A program made the translations under genes and the position numbers. Below the pieces are notes generated by a model that was not told where the DNA came from, made no database searches, and was given only the letters and a program-made list of their open reading frames with translations. Below, piece after piece: positions 25,729 through 35,350 of a stretch of DNA of 64,000 nucleotides. Source of the stretch: Sphingomonas ginsenosidimutans (GTDB lineage Bacteria > Pseudomonadota > Alphaproteobacteria > Sphingomonadales > Sphingomonadaceae); assembly GCF_002374835.1 (NCBI RefSeq), contig NZ_NWVD01000004.1, positions 124,001 to 188,000 on the forward strand, given 5' to 3'. How positions within the stretch are numbered: position 1 is the first letter of the stretch; each line of letters opens with the position of its first letter.

Positions 25729-26891
25729 GCGCGGGTTCCCAGAAGGTTGCGGGCGACCACCCAGTTATGGATCTCGGTCGGCCCGTCATAGATGCGCATC
25801 AGGCGGATACGCGCCGCCATCTGCGCCAGCGGCATTTCGCGCGTCATCCCCATCGCGCCGAAGCTCTGCATCGCATGATCGAGAACGTCCCACGCCATTT
25901 CGAGCGCGAAGCTCTTGATCATCGAGATGTCGGTGCGGATGTCGCGCCCCTGATCCAGCTTCCACGCGCAGTCGTAGGTCATCAGCCGTGCGGCATGGAT
26001 GCGGATCGCGGCGTCGGCGATCCAGTTCTGCACCGTCTGCCGCTCGCTCAGCGGCTTGCCGAAGGTGGTGCGCTGCGGCGCATAGTCGATCATCATGTCG
26101 AGCGCGCGCTGCGCCATGCCGATCGCATTGGCGGCCATTTCCGCGCGGCGCGTGCCCAGCCGCAGCTGCATCGGCGCGAACCCCTGGCCCTCGTACCCCA
26201 GCAGCTTCCACCCCGGCACGCGGCAGTCGTCCAGCGCGACCTCATAGGTCGTCTCGCCGCCGATCATCGGGATCGGGCGCACGACGTTGAAGCCGGGCGC
26301 GTCGCGATCGACCAGGAATGCCGACATGCCGCCGCGCGCGCCCTTTTCACGATCGGTCACTGCCATGACGATCGTGAAATCCGCCTCGGCCGCGCGAGTG
26401 ATCCAGATCTTGCGCCCATTGAGCAGCCAGTCGTCGCCGTCGCGCGTCGCGGTCGTGCGCATACCCGCTGGATCGGAGCCGGCGCCCGGTTCGGAGATGC
26501 CGATCGCGGAAATCGTCTCACCGCGCACATAGGGTGCCAGATACGCCTCGCGCTGGCGGTCGTTCACGGTCGCGGCCAGCATCCGCAGGTTCGGGGAATC
26601 GGGGGGCAGGGTATAGGGAACGATCGTGCGGCCCATCGCCTCGTTCACCGCAACCATCGCCACCGCGGGGAGATCGTGCCCGCCGACGTCGTCCGGCGCA
26701 TCCAGCCCCCACAGCCCCAGCTCGCGCGAGACGCGGTCGATCCGTTCCCGTTCCGCCGCCGACAGGTGCAGGCCCTCGCCGGCCACGTCGCGTGCCAGCA
26801 CCGCACCTTCCAGCGGGACCAGTTCGTCATCGACGAAGCGGCGGACGAGGTCCGCGATCATGCGATGATCGTCGTCGAGATCGAAATTCAC
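25725..26891 (-). CDS. Acyl-CoA dehydrogenase
   Basis: A 388-residue FAD flavoenzyme that forms an alpha-beta double bond in acyl-CoA. Signatures: ISAIGISEPGAGSDPAGM (FAD/substrate loop), WLLNGRKIWITRA, RTTFGKPLSERQ and the C-terminal QSFGAMGMTREMPLAQM, then RIYDGPTEIHN. The expected catalytic Glu position of short/medium-chain enzymes coincides with DGPTEIH; substrate length is uncertain. I selected a GTG start at 26891 because GGGAGAGGG directly precedes it and homology begins at NFDLDDDHRMI. First of two coupled genes, divergent from tamA. Confidence 0.94.
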   Translation of the reverse strand: MNFDLDDDHRMIADLVRRFVDDELVPLEGAVLARDVAGEGLHLSAAERERIDRVSRELGLWGLDAPDDVGGHDLPAVAMVAVNEAMGRTIVPYTLPPDSPNLRMLAATVNDRQREAYLAPYVRGETISAIGISEPGAGSDPAGMRTTATRDGDDWLLNGRKIWITRAAEADFTIVMAVTDREKGARGGMSAFLVDRDAPGFNVVRPIPMIGGETTYEVALDDCRVPGWKLLGYEGQGFAPMQLRLGTRRAEMAANAIGMAQRALDMMIDYAPQRTTFGKPLSERQTVQNWIADAAIRIHAARLMTYDCAWKLDQGRDIRTDISMIKSFALEMAWDVLDHAMQSFGAMGMTREMPLAQMAARIRLMRIYDGPTEIHNWVVARNLLGTRA

Positions 26892-27025
26892 GGCCCTCTC
26901 CCGGCACTGTTGTTCCCGCGACCCTAGGTTGCATGGCCCCATCGCGCCAGTGCCGGTGAAACCGAAGCCGCGTTGGGGCGTTGCAGGAAGACGGGGGTGA
27001 AACGGTATACCGGCGCCCCGCGGTC

Positions 27026-27043
27026 AAAGGGGCGTAATTCTTG
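27026..27043 (+). promoter_or_regulatory. Ribosome-binding site that fixes a TTG start for tamA
   Basis: AAAGGGG (27026-27032) stands eight bases before TTG (27041-27043). The next in-frame ATG would remove the start of the signal peptide, so TTG is the supported initiation codon. A palindromic GGTATACC (27004-27011) just upstream may belong to the promoter. Confidence 0.6.
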
Positions 27044-29275
27044 TCTTTTTCTGTTCGTCGTTCCCGCGTTCTGACCGCCTCCGCCCTCAGCGCCATGGCA
27101 TGGGCATTGGGCGGCATCATCGTGGAACAGCCTGCGGCGGCGCAGATGGGGATGCCCGGCACGGCGCCGGCTCGCGGCCCCGACACGCCCGCGCCTGTTC
27201 CCGCCACCGATCCGGAGGCGAACGCACCGATCGTTCCCGATGCGCAGTTCGATGCCGCGCTCCCGCCGATCACCGACGACATTAACGCTCCGCTGGAGCC
27301 GGCGACGGTCCCGCCCGCGGCCCCCGCAGGCAATGCCGAGCAGGCCGCCGCTGCGCCGCTGACGCTGGGACAGTTGCCGGCCCCTGCCGCGCCCGATACC
27401 GCGCTCGCCGCCCCGCTGGAGCCGCTGGCGGCGTTCGACAGCACGCCGCTCAACGCCGTCGCGGATAGCGGCGGGCGGGAGACGCCCGACATCGCCTATG
27501 TCACCGAGGTGCGCGGGCTGGACCCGCTGGGCCTGACCGACGAGTTCAATTCCCTGTCGGCCCTCCGCGAGGGCAAGGGCAAGGCCGACAATGCGACCCA
27601 GATCGCGGCCCGCGCGCGGGAGGACGAGGGGCTGGCGGTGCGGCTGATGAAGTCGCTGGGCTATTATGACGGCACCGCGATCTCCACGATCGAGAACGTG
27701 CCGGGCGAAAACGGTGCCGCCGCCGCGTCGCGCATCCGCGCGATCGTGTCGGCCACACCGGGCGAGCTGTACACATTGGGCACCATCACGGTGCAGGCCG
27801 GGCCGACGGTGCCGGAAGGGCTGGTGCGCCGCGAATTGCCGCTGAAGACCGGCGATCCGATCCAGGCGGCACGGGTGCAGGGGGCGGAGGCGAACGTCAG
27901 CCTGAAGCTGCCGCAGCAGGGCTATCCCTTCGTCAAGGTCGGCGACCGCGACATCCTGCTCGACGAACAGACCCACCGCGGCGACTATACGCTGCCGGTC
28001 GATACCGGGCCGCGATCGTCGTTCGGAGCGCTGCGGACCGAGGGCGATGCGGTGTTCGGGCTGGAGCACCTCAACGTCTTCCCGCGGTTCAAGCAGGGCC
28101 AGCTGTACGACACGCGACTGACCGACGACCTGCGTCAGGCACTGGTCGGCACCGGCCTGTTCAACTCGGTCGGCGTCGAGCCGGTGCGTACCGGGCAGCC
28201 GGGGCCGGACGGGACCGAACAGGTCGACCTGATGATCCGGCAGAACAGGGGCCCGGCGCGCAGCCTGGCGGGCAGCGTCGGCTTCCAGACCGGGCAGGGG
28301 GTGACCGCGGAGGGCACGTTCACCAACCGTAACCGCTTCCCGCCCGAAGGCGCCCTGATCCTTGGCGCGATCGCGGGGACGCAGCAACAGGGGCTGTCGG
28401 CGACGTTCCGTCGCCAGAATGCCGGCCGGCGCGATCGCACGGTGACGGTGATCGCCAGCGCGCTGCGCGCCAATTACGATGCGTTCGAGGCGTTCACGGG
28501 CACGCTCTCCGGTCGTATCAGCTACGATTCGACGCCGATCTGGCAGAAGAAATTCACCTATTCCTATGGGTTCGAGCTGGTCGGCAGGAACGAAAGCGTG
28601 TTCGATTTCGTGGAAAACCGGCGCGTGCGGCGCACCTATGGCGTGCTGGCGCTGCCGGGACAGGTGCTGTTCGACCGGTCGAACGACCTGCTGAACCCCA
28701 CCAAGGGCTATCGCCTGAAACTGAACCTCAGCCCGGAAACGTCGGTGCAGGGATCGGTGCGCCCCTATGGTCGCGCGCTGATCGAGGCGACCGGCTATTA
28801 TCCGGTGACCGACAGCCTGGTGATCGCGGGTCGGGCGCGGGCGGGCAGCATCTTCGGCATCGCGCGCGACGATATCGCGCCGTCGCGGCGCTATTACGGC
28901 GGCGGCGGCGGGTCGGTGCGCGGCTATGGCTTCCAGCGGCTGGGGCCGCTCGAACCTGTCAGTTCGCTGGTTCCGGACGACAAGGGCAACATCGACCTGG
29001 CGAACCTGCGCCCGGTCGGCGGACGCAGTCTCAACGAATTTTCGCTGGAGGCGCGCTATCGCTTCGGCGACTTCGGGATCGTGCCGTTTATCGACGCGGG
29101 CAATGCCTATGAAAGCGTGCTGCCCAAGGGCGGCGACCTGCGCTTCGGCGCGGGGATCGGCGGGCGCTTCTACACCAATTTCGGCCCGATGCGCGTCGAT
29201 GTCGCTACCCCGCTGAACCGGCGGCCCGGCGACCCGCGCATCGCGCTGTATCTTTCGATCGGGCAGGCGTTCTGA
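27041..29275 (+). CDS. tamA: Outer-membrane BamA/TamA-family translocation protein
   Basis: A 744-residue protein with a TTG start and a signal peptide ending PAAAQ. A Pro/Ala-rich, low-complexity stretch of ~120 residues follows, longer than in standard TamA. POTRA domains come next (roughly residues 150-400, including GELYTLGTITVQAGPTVPEG and GVEPVRTGQPGPDGTEQVDL), then a C-terminal 16-strand Omp85 barrel with the conserved GGGGSVRGYGFQRLG lid-lock motif and a terminal IALYLSIGQAF strand. With TamB it inserts or exports outer-membrane components (autotransporters, and lipids in newer models). It shares TGATG with tamB. Confidence 0.93.
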   Translation: MSFSVRRSRVLTASALSAMAWALGGIIVEQPAAAQMGMPGTAPARGPDTPAPVPATDPEANAPIVPDAQFDAALPPITDDINAPLEPATVPPAAPAGNAEQAAAAPLTLGQLPAPAAPDTALAAPLEPLAAFDSTPLNAVADSGGRETPDIAYVTEVRGLDPLGLTDEFNSLSALREGKGKADNATQIAARAREDEGLAVRLMKSLGYYDGTAISTIENVPGENGAAAASRIRAIVSATPGELYTLGTITVQAGPTVPEGLVRRELPLKTGDPIQAARVQGAEANVSLKLPQQGYPFVKVGDRDILLDEQTHRGDYTLPVDTGPRSSFGALRTEGDAVFGLEHLNVFPRFKQGQLYDTRLTDDLRQALVGTGLFNSVGVEPVRTGQPGPDGTEQVDLMIRQNRGPARSLAGSVGFQTGQGVTAEGTFTNRNRFPPEGALILGAIAGTQQQGLSATFRRQNAGRRDRTVTVIASALRANYDAFEAFTGTLSGRISYDSTPIWQKKFTYSYGFELVGRNESVFDFVENRRVRRTYGVLALPGQVLFDRSNDLLNPTKGYRLKLNLSPETSVQGSVRPYGRALIEATGYYPVTDSLVIAGRARAGSIFGIARDDIAPSRRYYGGGGGSVRGYGFQRLGPLEPVSSLVPDDKGNIDLANLRPVGGRSLNEFSLEARYRFGDFGIVPFIDAGNAYESVLPKGGDLRFGAGIGGRFYTNFGPMRVDVATPLNRRPGDPRIALYLSIGQAF

Positions 29276-32200
29276 TGGCCGCGGACAGCATTTCCCCCGT
29301 CGAGACCGTCGTCGTGACGCGCCGTCCATTGTGGCAGCGCATCCTGAAGTGGATCGGCATTGCCGTGCTCGCGCTGGTCGTGCTGGTGCTGGCGATCGTC
29401 GTGGGCATCAACACCGATCCCGGCCGCCGGTTCGTCGCGGATCAGATCGGCGGTTATTCCACGGCGTCGGGGCTGAACATCAAGGTCGGACGGATCGACG
29501 GATCGCTGTACGGCCGGATGCGGCTGTCCGACGTGCGCGTCAGCGATCCCAAGGGCGTGTTCCTGACATCGCCGCGGATCGACGTCGACTGGCGGCCGTT
29601 CGCGTTCGTCAACAATCACGTCGATGTGCGCAGCGCATCGAGCCAGCTGATCACGATGCGGCGCAATCCCGAACTGCGCCCCTCGCCGGATCCGATCGAT
29701 CCCAATGCGCCGATCCTGCCCGATCTCGACATTGATATCGGCCGTTTGCAGGTCGCCCGCTTCGTCATGGAGCCGCCGGTATCGGGCGCCCGCCATATCG
29801 CGCGCATCGACGGTGAGGCGCATATAGCCGACCGGCGTGCGCAGCTGGTCGCCAATGTCGATGCGCTGCGCGGCCCCGGTGTCGCCGGCGGCGACCGTGC
29901 GCGGCTGCGGCTGGATGCGGTGCCCGATGACGACAAGCTCGACCTGAACCTGCGCCTCACCGCTCCCGCGGGCGGGCTGGTGGCGCAGATGGCGGGGCTG
30001 AAGGCGCCGCTGACCGCGATGGTGAACGGCGCCGGCAGCTGGTCGTCGTGGCGGGGCCGTGCGGTCGCCACGCTGGGCGGCGGGCAGCTTGCCGACTTGT
30101 CGCTGCTGGCGCGCGACGGCCATTTCGAGGTGCGCGGGCCGACGCGGCCGGGCCTGTATTTGGAAGGGCCGGTCGCGCGGTTGACTGCCCCGGCTCTGCA
30201 GGTGGCGCTCGATGCGACGCTGGCGGAGCGGCGCGCGGATACGCGGATCAAGCTGACGTCGGATGCGCTGGCGGTGGACGCGGGCGGCATGATCGACCTG
30301 GCCAACAGCCACTTCGGCAATTTCGCGGTCGATGCGATGCTGAAGACGCCGGGCGCGATCGCCCCAAACCTGAGCGGGCGCGACGTACTGGCGCGTGTCG
30401 TCCTGAACGGCGCGTTTGCGACGCCGACGGTCGATTACAAGCTGCGCGCCAGTGCGCTGGGCTTCGCCGACACCAGCGTCGAGCGCCTCTATGCCGAAGG
30501 GCGTGCGACGGTGAATGCCGACCGTATCCTCGTGCCGGTCCACGCGCGTGCGGCGCGGGTGGCCGGGCTCAATCCGGCGCTGGGCGGGTTGACCACCAAC
30601 GCGCGGATCGACGGCGACCTGGCGATCACGATGCCGAACATCCTGTCGGATAATCTGCGCATCCGTTCCGACACGATCGACGCTACCGCTATCATCGCCG
30701 CCAACGTGCAGACCGGGCGCTACACCGGGGCGTTGCAGGGGCGCGTCAACAACTTCCGCGTCGACAGCGTCGGCATCCTGAACATCCAGACCAACGCCGA
30801 TCTCGTGCCCGGCGCGCGCGGCGGGTTCGGGATCACCGGCCGCGTCGCGGTGCAGACCAAGCAACTGTTTAACGCCGGCGTGCGCAATTTCCTCGGCGGC
30901 AATGCGGTGCTGAGCACTCGCTTCGGCTATTCGCCCGAGGGGGTGGTCACGTTCCAGAGCCTGACGATGAATGCCCCGCAATTCCGCATCACGCGTGGGC
31001 AGGGGCGTTTCGACCCGCGTAATGGTGGTTTGCTGGTCGATGCCGATGCCTATTCGACGCAATATGGACCACTCTTCGCGCGGGTGACCGGCAGTGCGAC
31101 CGCGCCGGTCGTGCGACTGCGCGCGCCGCGGCCGGGTATGGGCGTGGGGCTTGCCGATCTCGACGCACGGATCGTCGGGCGGGGTGGAGCCTATCAGGTC
31201 AACGCCACGGGCGGGACGAGCTATGGTCCGTTCACCGCCGACGTGCTGGTCACCCCCGGCGCGCGACTGGCGATTGACGTGCGCCGCGTGCTGTTCGCGG
31301 GCGTGCAATTCGCCGGGCGGATGGTGCAAACCGCGGCGGGGCCGTTCGCCGGTCAGCTGCGCTTCGCCGGATCGGGCTTGAACGGGACCGCCGCGCTGAG
31401 CGCGCAGGGCCGTTACCAGCGTGCGGCGATTGATGCGCGCGCCTATGCCGCGACGATCCCGGGGGCGATCGACTTCACGATCGGGCGCGCGATCATCAAG
31501 GCGGACGCTGTCCTTTATGACAAGCCGCAGGTAGTGGCCGACGCACAGGTCGCCGACCTTCGCTATGGCGCGACGGTGATCCAGGCCGGGCGTGTGAAGG
31601 TGAATTACGCGGGCGGATCGGGCACGGCGCAGGCGCTCCTGACCGGATCGAACGGCGTGCCGTTCCGGCTCGCCGCCAACGCGCAGTTGTCGCCCAGCCA
31701 GTATCTGGTCGCGTTGCAGGGGCAGGCCAACGGCGTGTCGTTCCGCACCCCCGGTGCGGCGCGAATCGTGCCGGCGGACGGCGGCTATCGACTCGATCCG
31801 ACGCGGCTCGATTTCGATCGAGGCTCGATGCGGGTGGCAGGCAAATTCGGTGGCGGGACGACGCAGGCGCAGTTGCGCCTCGACCGGATGGACCTGTCGC
31901 TGGTCAGCGCGCTGGTGCCCAATCTGGGCGTCGGTGGGCAGGCGACCGGCAGCGTCGACTACCTCCAGCGCAGCGGCGCTGCCTTCCCGCAGGCGGATGC
32001 GCGGTTGTCGGTGACGAACTTCACCCGGTCCAGCCTAGCGTCGGTTTCCGAACCGGTGGATATCCTGTTCCACGGCCGCCTGTCGGATGCCGGGGGAGAC
32101 GCGCGCGCGCTGGTCCGTCGTGGGGGCAATGCCGTCGGCCGGATGGTCGCCACACTGACCCCCTCCGGAAGCGGTAGCTGGACGACTCGGCTGGCGCAGG

Positions 32201-33495
32201 GTGCCCTGTCGGGCGGGGTACGCTATAACGGGCCGTCCGGCGTGCTGTTCAGCTTCGCTGGTCTTGCCGAACAGCAATTGTCCGGTCCGATCGCGATCGC
32301 CGCTGATCTGGGCGGCACCGCATCGGCACCGCGGATCAACGGCCTGATCCGCGCCGATAACCTGACCTATGACAACGAAACCTATGGCACGCGGCTATCG
32401 AACATGCGCATCGCCGGACGGTTCAACAACGACCGGCTGGAACTGACCACGCTGCAGGCGCGCGCCGGGCAGGGGACGGTGCAGGCGCAGGGCGTAGTCG
32501 GGCTTGCCGCGGCGCAGGGGTTCCCAATGGATCTGCGCGTGGCGATGCGCAACGCCCAGCTGGCGCGATCCGATGCGCTGGGCGCGACCGCCAGCGGCGA
32601 CGTGCGTATCCAGAAGAACGTCGATGGCGGGTTGATTAGCGGTACGATCAGCGTGCCCAACGCCCGCTACCAGATCATCCGTCAGGGATCGGCGGAAGTG
32701 CCGGAACTGACCGGCGTACGCCGCAAGAGCGACATTCGCACCCCGCGGCCGACCGACCGGCCGACCCCTGCGCCGGTGGGCCTCTTCAAGCTCGATCTGC
32801 GCGTGCGCGCCGACAACCAGCTGTTTGTGTCCGGCATGGGGCTGGAAAGCGAATGGGAAATGGACCTTCGCGTCGGCGGCACCTCGGCCGCGCCGACCAT
32901 CACCGGCGGGCTGGATCTGGTGCGCGGTACCTACTCGTTCGCGGGCAAAAGGTTCGAGGTACAGCGTGGGCAGGTGCGTTTCCGCGGTGGTGCGATGACC
33001 GACCCGGATATCAACATCCTGGCGACGACCAGCAACGACGGGGTGACGTTCAACATCGCGATCACCGGTACGGGGCAGCGTCCGCAGATCGCCTTCACCT
33101 CCACGCCTGCGCTGCCGCAGGACGAGGTCGTCAGCCGGCTGCTGTTCGGGACTAATCCGGAAAACCTTTCCGCAACCGAGGCGATCCAGCTGGCCGCCGC
33201 GCTCAATTCGTTGCGCGGATCGGGCGGCGGGCTGAACCCGCTGGGCAAGCTGCGCTCGGCCACGGGCTTCGACCGGCTGCGCGTGCTGGGCGCGGATGAG
33301 GCGAGCGGGCGCGGGACGGCGCTGGCGGCGGGCAAGTATCTGACGAATGATATCTATATCGAGATCGTCACCGACGCCCGCGGCTTCACCGCGACGCAGC
33401 TGACAATCGCCCTGACGCGGTCGATCAGCATCCTGTCGCAAGCCGGGTCGTTTGGCGGATCGAACGTCCAGCTGCGCTATTCGCGGGATTTCTGA
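29275..33495 (+). CDS. tamB: Translocation and assembly module protein TamB
   Basis: A 1406-residue AsmA-like envelope-spanning protein. One N-terminal membrane helix (LKWIGIAVLALVVLVLAIVVGI) anchors it in the inner membrane; the rest is predominantly beta, forming a long groove across the periplasm. The C-terminal DUF490/TamB domain is recognisable (SNMRIAGRFNNDRLELTTLQARAG..., ITGGLDLVRGTYSFAGKRFEV, NPENLSATEAIQLAAAL, ending VQLRYSRDF). It works with TamA directly upstream (TGATG overlap). Length is within the family range. Confidence 0.96.
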   Translation: MAADSISPVETVVVTRRPLWQRILKWIGIAVLALVVLVLAIVVGINTDPGRRFVADQIGGYSTASGLNIKVGRIDGSLYGRMRLSDVRVSDPKGVFLTSPRIDVDWRPFAFVNNHVDVRSASSQLITMRRNPELRPSPDPIDPNAPILPDLDIDIGRLQVARFVMEPPVSGARHIARIDGEAHIADRRAQLVANVDALRGPGVAGGDRARLRLDAVPDDDKLDLNLRLTAPAGGLVAQMAGLKAPLTAMVNGAGSWSSWRGRAVATLGGGQLADLSLLARDGHFEVRGPTRPGLYLEGPVARLTAPALQVALDATLAERRADTRIKLTSDALAVDAGGMIDLANSHFGNFAVDAMLKTPGAIAPNLSGRDVLARVVLNGAFATPTVDYKLRASALGFADTSVERLYAEGRATVNADRILVPVHARAARVAGLNPALGGLTTNARIDGDLAITMPNILSDNLRIRSDTIDATAIIAANVQTGRYTGALQGRVNNFRVDSVGILNIQTNADLVPGARGGFGITGRVAVQTKQLFNAGVRNFLGGNAVLSTRFGYSPEGVVTFQSLTMNAPQFRITRGQGRFDPRNGGLLVDADAYSTQYGPLFARVTGSATAPVVRLRAPRPGMGVGLADLDARIVGRGGAYQVNATGGTSYGPFTADVLVTPGARLAIDVRRVLFAGVQFAGRMVQTAAGPFAGQLRFAGSGLNGTAALSAQGRYQRAAIDARAYAATIPGAIDFTIGRAIIKADAVLYDKPQVVADAQVADLRYGATVIQAGRVKVNYAGGSGTAQALLTGSNGVPFRLAANAQLSPSQYLVALQGQANGVSFRTPGAARIVPADGGYRLDPTRLDFDRGSMRVAGKFGGGTTQAQLRLDRMDLSLVSALVPNLGVGGQATGSVDYLQRSGAAFPQADARLSVTNFTRSSLASVSEPVDILFHGRLSDAGGDARALVRRGGNAVGRMVATLTPSGSGSWTTRLAQGALSGGVRYNGPSGVLFSFAGLAEQQLSGPIAIAADLGGTASAPRINGLIRADNLTYDNETYGTRLSNMRIAGRFNNDRLELTTLQARAGQGTVQAQGVVGLAAAQGFPMDLRVAMRNAQLARSDALGATASGDVRIQKNVDGGLISGTISVPNARYQIIRQGSAEVPELTGVRRKSDIRTPRPTDRPTPAPVGLFKLDLRVRADNQLFVSGMGLESEWEMDLRVGGTSAAPTITGGLDLVRGTYSFAGKRFEVQRGQVRFRGGAMTDPDINILATTSNDGVTFNIAITGTGQRPQIAFTSTPALPQDEVVSRLLFGTNPENLSATEAIQLAAALNSLRGSGGGLNPLGKLRSATGFDRLRVLGADEASGRGTALAAGKYLTNDIYIEIVTDARGFTATQLTIALTRSISILSQAGSFGGSNVQLRYSRDF

Positions 33496-33571
33496 CGCGG
33501 CGCCACGATCGGTCCTTTTCCGCTACTGACATACGGGTTAGCATCGGCGCCGGAGCGGAGAGGAAAACGCC

Positions 33572-35044
33572 ATGAGCGAACATGTCGATGTGATGATCGT
33601 CGGCGCCGGCCTGTCAGGGATCGGCGCGGCATGGCACCTTCAGGACCGCTGCCCCGGGCGCAGCTACATGATCCTGGAGGCGCGCGCCGCGATGGGGGGT
33701 ACGTGGGACCTGTTCCGCTATCCCGGCATCCGCTCCGATTCCGACATGCATACGCTCGGTTACAGCTTCCGTCCGTGGACCGCGGCGAAATCTATTGCCG
33801 ATGGCCCGTCGATCCGGGCCTATATCGAGGATACCGCGCGCGACGGCGGGATCGACCGGCATATCCGTTTCCAGCACAAGGTGACTCGCGCCAGCTGGTC
33901 GACCGCAGACGCGCGCTGGACCGTCGAGGCCCGGCGCGCGGACGGGACCAGCGCGACCTTCACATGCAACTGGCTGCACATGTGTTCGGGCTATTACGAT
34001 TACGACCGCGGCCATGCTCCTGCGTTCGAGGGGCAGGAAAGTTTCGCCGGACGGATCGCCCATCCGCAATTCTGGCCCCAGGATCTGGACTATGCGGGCA
34101 AGAAAGTGATCGTCATCGGCAGTGGTGCGACCGCGGTGACGCTGGTGCCGTCGATGGCGCGGCAGGCGGCGCACGTCACGATGCTGCAACGCTCACCCAC
34201 CTATGTCGTGTCGCGACCGGCCGAGGACGGGCTCGCTAACTGGCTGCGTCGCCACCTGCCGTCGAAGGCGGCATACGGCCTCACGCGATGGAAGAATGTG
34301 CTGATGGGCATGTTCTTCTATCGCATGACACGCACCCGACCGGAGCAGACGAAGGAGCGGCTGATCGGGATGGTCCGAGAGAAGCTGGGGCCGGACTATG
34401 ACGTCGCCACGCATTTCACGCCGCGATACAATCCGTGGGACCAGCGACTGTGCCTGGTGCCTGATTCCGACCTGTTCGACGCGATCAGCGTGGGCGACGC
34501 CAGCGTGGAGACCGGCACGATCGACCGGTTCACCCCGGGCGGCATCATGCTGTCGGACGGGCGTGAGATCGCTGCGGACATCATTGTGACCGCGACCGGG
34601 CTGGAAGTGGCGCTGATGGGCGGGACGCAGTTCGAGCGCGACGGCGTGCCGATCGACCTGACCCAGTCGCTGCAGTACAAGGGGATGATGTTCTCCGACG
34701 TGCCGAACATCAGCTTTGTCTTCGGCTACACCAATGCATCGTGGACGCTGAAGGCCGATCTTGTCGCGATGTATCTGTGCCGCCTGCTCAACACGATGAA
34801 GAAGCGCGGGCTGCGACAGGCGACGCCGAGGATCGGCGCCGATCCGATCGCGCCGGAGCCGTTTGTGGACTTTACCTCCGGCTATATCCAGCGCGCGCTC
34901 GACCGGCTGCCGCGGCAGGGTGATCGCAAGCCGTGGCGACTCAACCAGAATTATGCGCTGGACGTGCTGGCGCTGCGCTTCGGATCGGTCGACGACAGCA
35001 TGGAATTCAGCAACCCGGCACCATCGGCACGGCGCGCCGCCTGA
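33572..35044 (+). CDS. Flavin-containing monooxygenase, Baeyer-Villiger type
   Basis: A 490-residue protein with two Rossmann motifs: GAGLSG (residues 11-16, FAD) and GSGATA (~180, NADPH). Between them is the Baeyer-Villiger fingerprint FxGxxxHxxxWP (FAGRIAHPQFWP). MGGTWDLFRYPGIRSDSDMH is the conserved FAD-proximal block of this class. It would insert oxygen next to a ketone, or oxidise a heteroatom, using NADPH and O2; the substrate is unknown. The start has GAGAGGAAA upstream. It is monocistronic, with no regulator or partner enzyme beside it. Confidence 0.93.
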   Translation: MSEHVDVMIVGAGLSGIGAAWHLQDRCPGRSYMILEARAAMGGTWDLFRYPGIRSDSDMHTLGYSFRPWTAAKSIADGPSIRAYIEDTARDGGIDRHIRFQHKVTRASWSTADARWTVEARRADGTSATFTCNWLHMCSGYYDYDRGHAPAFEGQESFAGRIAHPQFWPQDLDYAGKKVIVIGSGATAVTLVPSMARQAAHVTMLQRSPTYVVSRPAEDGLANWLRRHLPSKAAYGLTRWKNVLMGMFFYRMTRTRPEQTKERLIGMVREKLGPDYDVATHFTPRYNPWDQRLCLVPDSDLFDAISVGDASVETGTIDRFTPGGIMLSDGREIAADIIVTATGLEVALMGGTQFERDGVPIDLTQSLQYKGMMFSDVPNISFVFGYTNASWTLKADLVAMYLCRLLNTMKKRGLRQATPRIGADPIAPEPFVDFTSGYIQRALDRLPRQGDRKPWRLNQNYALDVLALRFGSVDDSMEFSNPAPSARRAA

Positions 35045-35350
35045 CCTGGCTGTTCATCGTCGGTCGCCGCCGCGCCAGGCCCTGGCGGCAATCCGGTCCG
35101 GTGACAGCGCGATGCGACCACCGGACCGGACCCGGTTCGTCTTACCAGGGACGAACGGTCATTCCGTAAACGACGGAGATGATGAACGCGAGCATGGCTT
35201 TCTCCCTGTTATGCTCACCCCCCCTGCAAAGGGGGCACGCAAACGTTAACAAGCTATTTACCTTCGCTCAACATCGTTAACCTTAGTTCGACCAACGATA
35301 GCGGGATTTTAAGCCAATCTTTAAAAGTGCCGGTTACCCCGGAACTTGCC
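35045..35350. other. Intergenic region between the monooxygenase and the EAL gene
   Basis: About 300 bp. It holds a possible 17-codon minus-strand frame (35142-35195), a C5/G5 hairpin (CCCCC-TGCAAA-GGGGG, 35220-35235) and an AT-richer segment at 35240-35326 (GTTAAC twice, TTTAAA) that probably carries the promoter of the EAL-kinase-receiver operon. I see no tRNA or other RNA gene here. Confidence 0.5.
35142..35195 (-). CDS. Candidate 17-residue hydrophobic peptide
   Basis: An ATG with a convincing Shine-Dalgarno (AGGGAGAAAGCC then ATG) opens a frame that stops with TAA after 17 codons. The predicted peptide is MLAFIISVVYGMTVRPW: a short hydrophobic helix with a basic/aromatic end, as in small membrane peptides or leader peptides. 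It is antisense to nothing annotated and stands alone in an intergenic gap. No family is recognised. It might be a true microprotein or a chance frame; the good ribosome-binding site is the main support. Confidence 0.4.
   Translation of the reverse strand: MLAFIISVVYGMTVRPW

Noticed and set aside
35220..35235. C5/G5 hairpin as a rho-independent terminator of the monooxygenase gene
   Set aside because: The stem is only five base pairs, it is ~175 bp from the stop codon and has no T-tract; kept only as a remark on the intergenic region.
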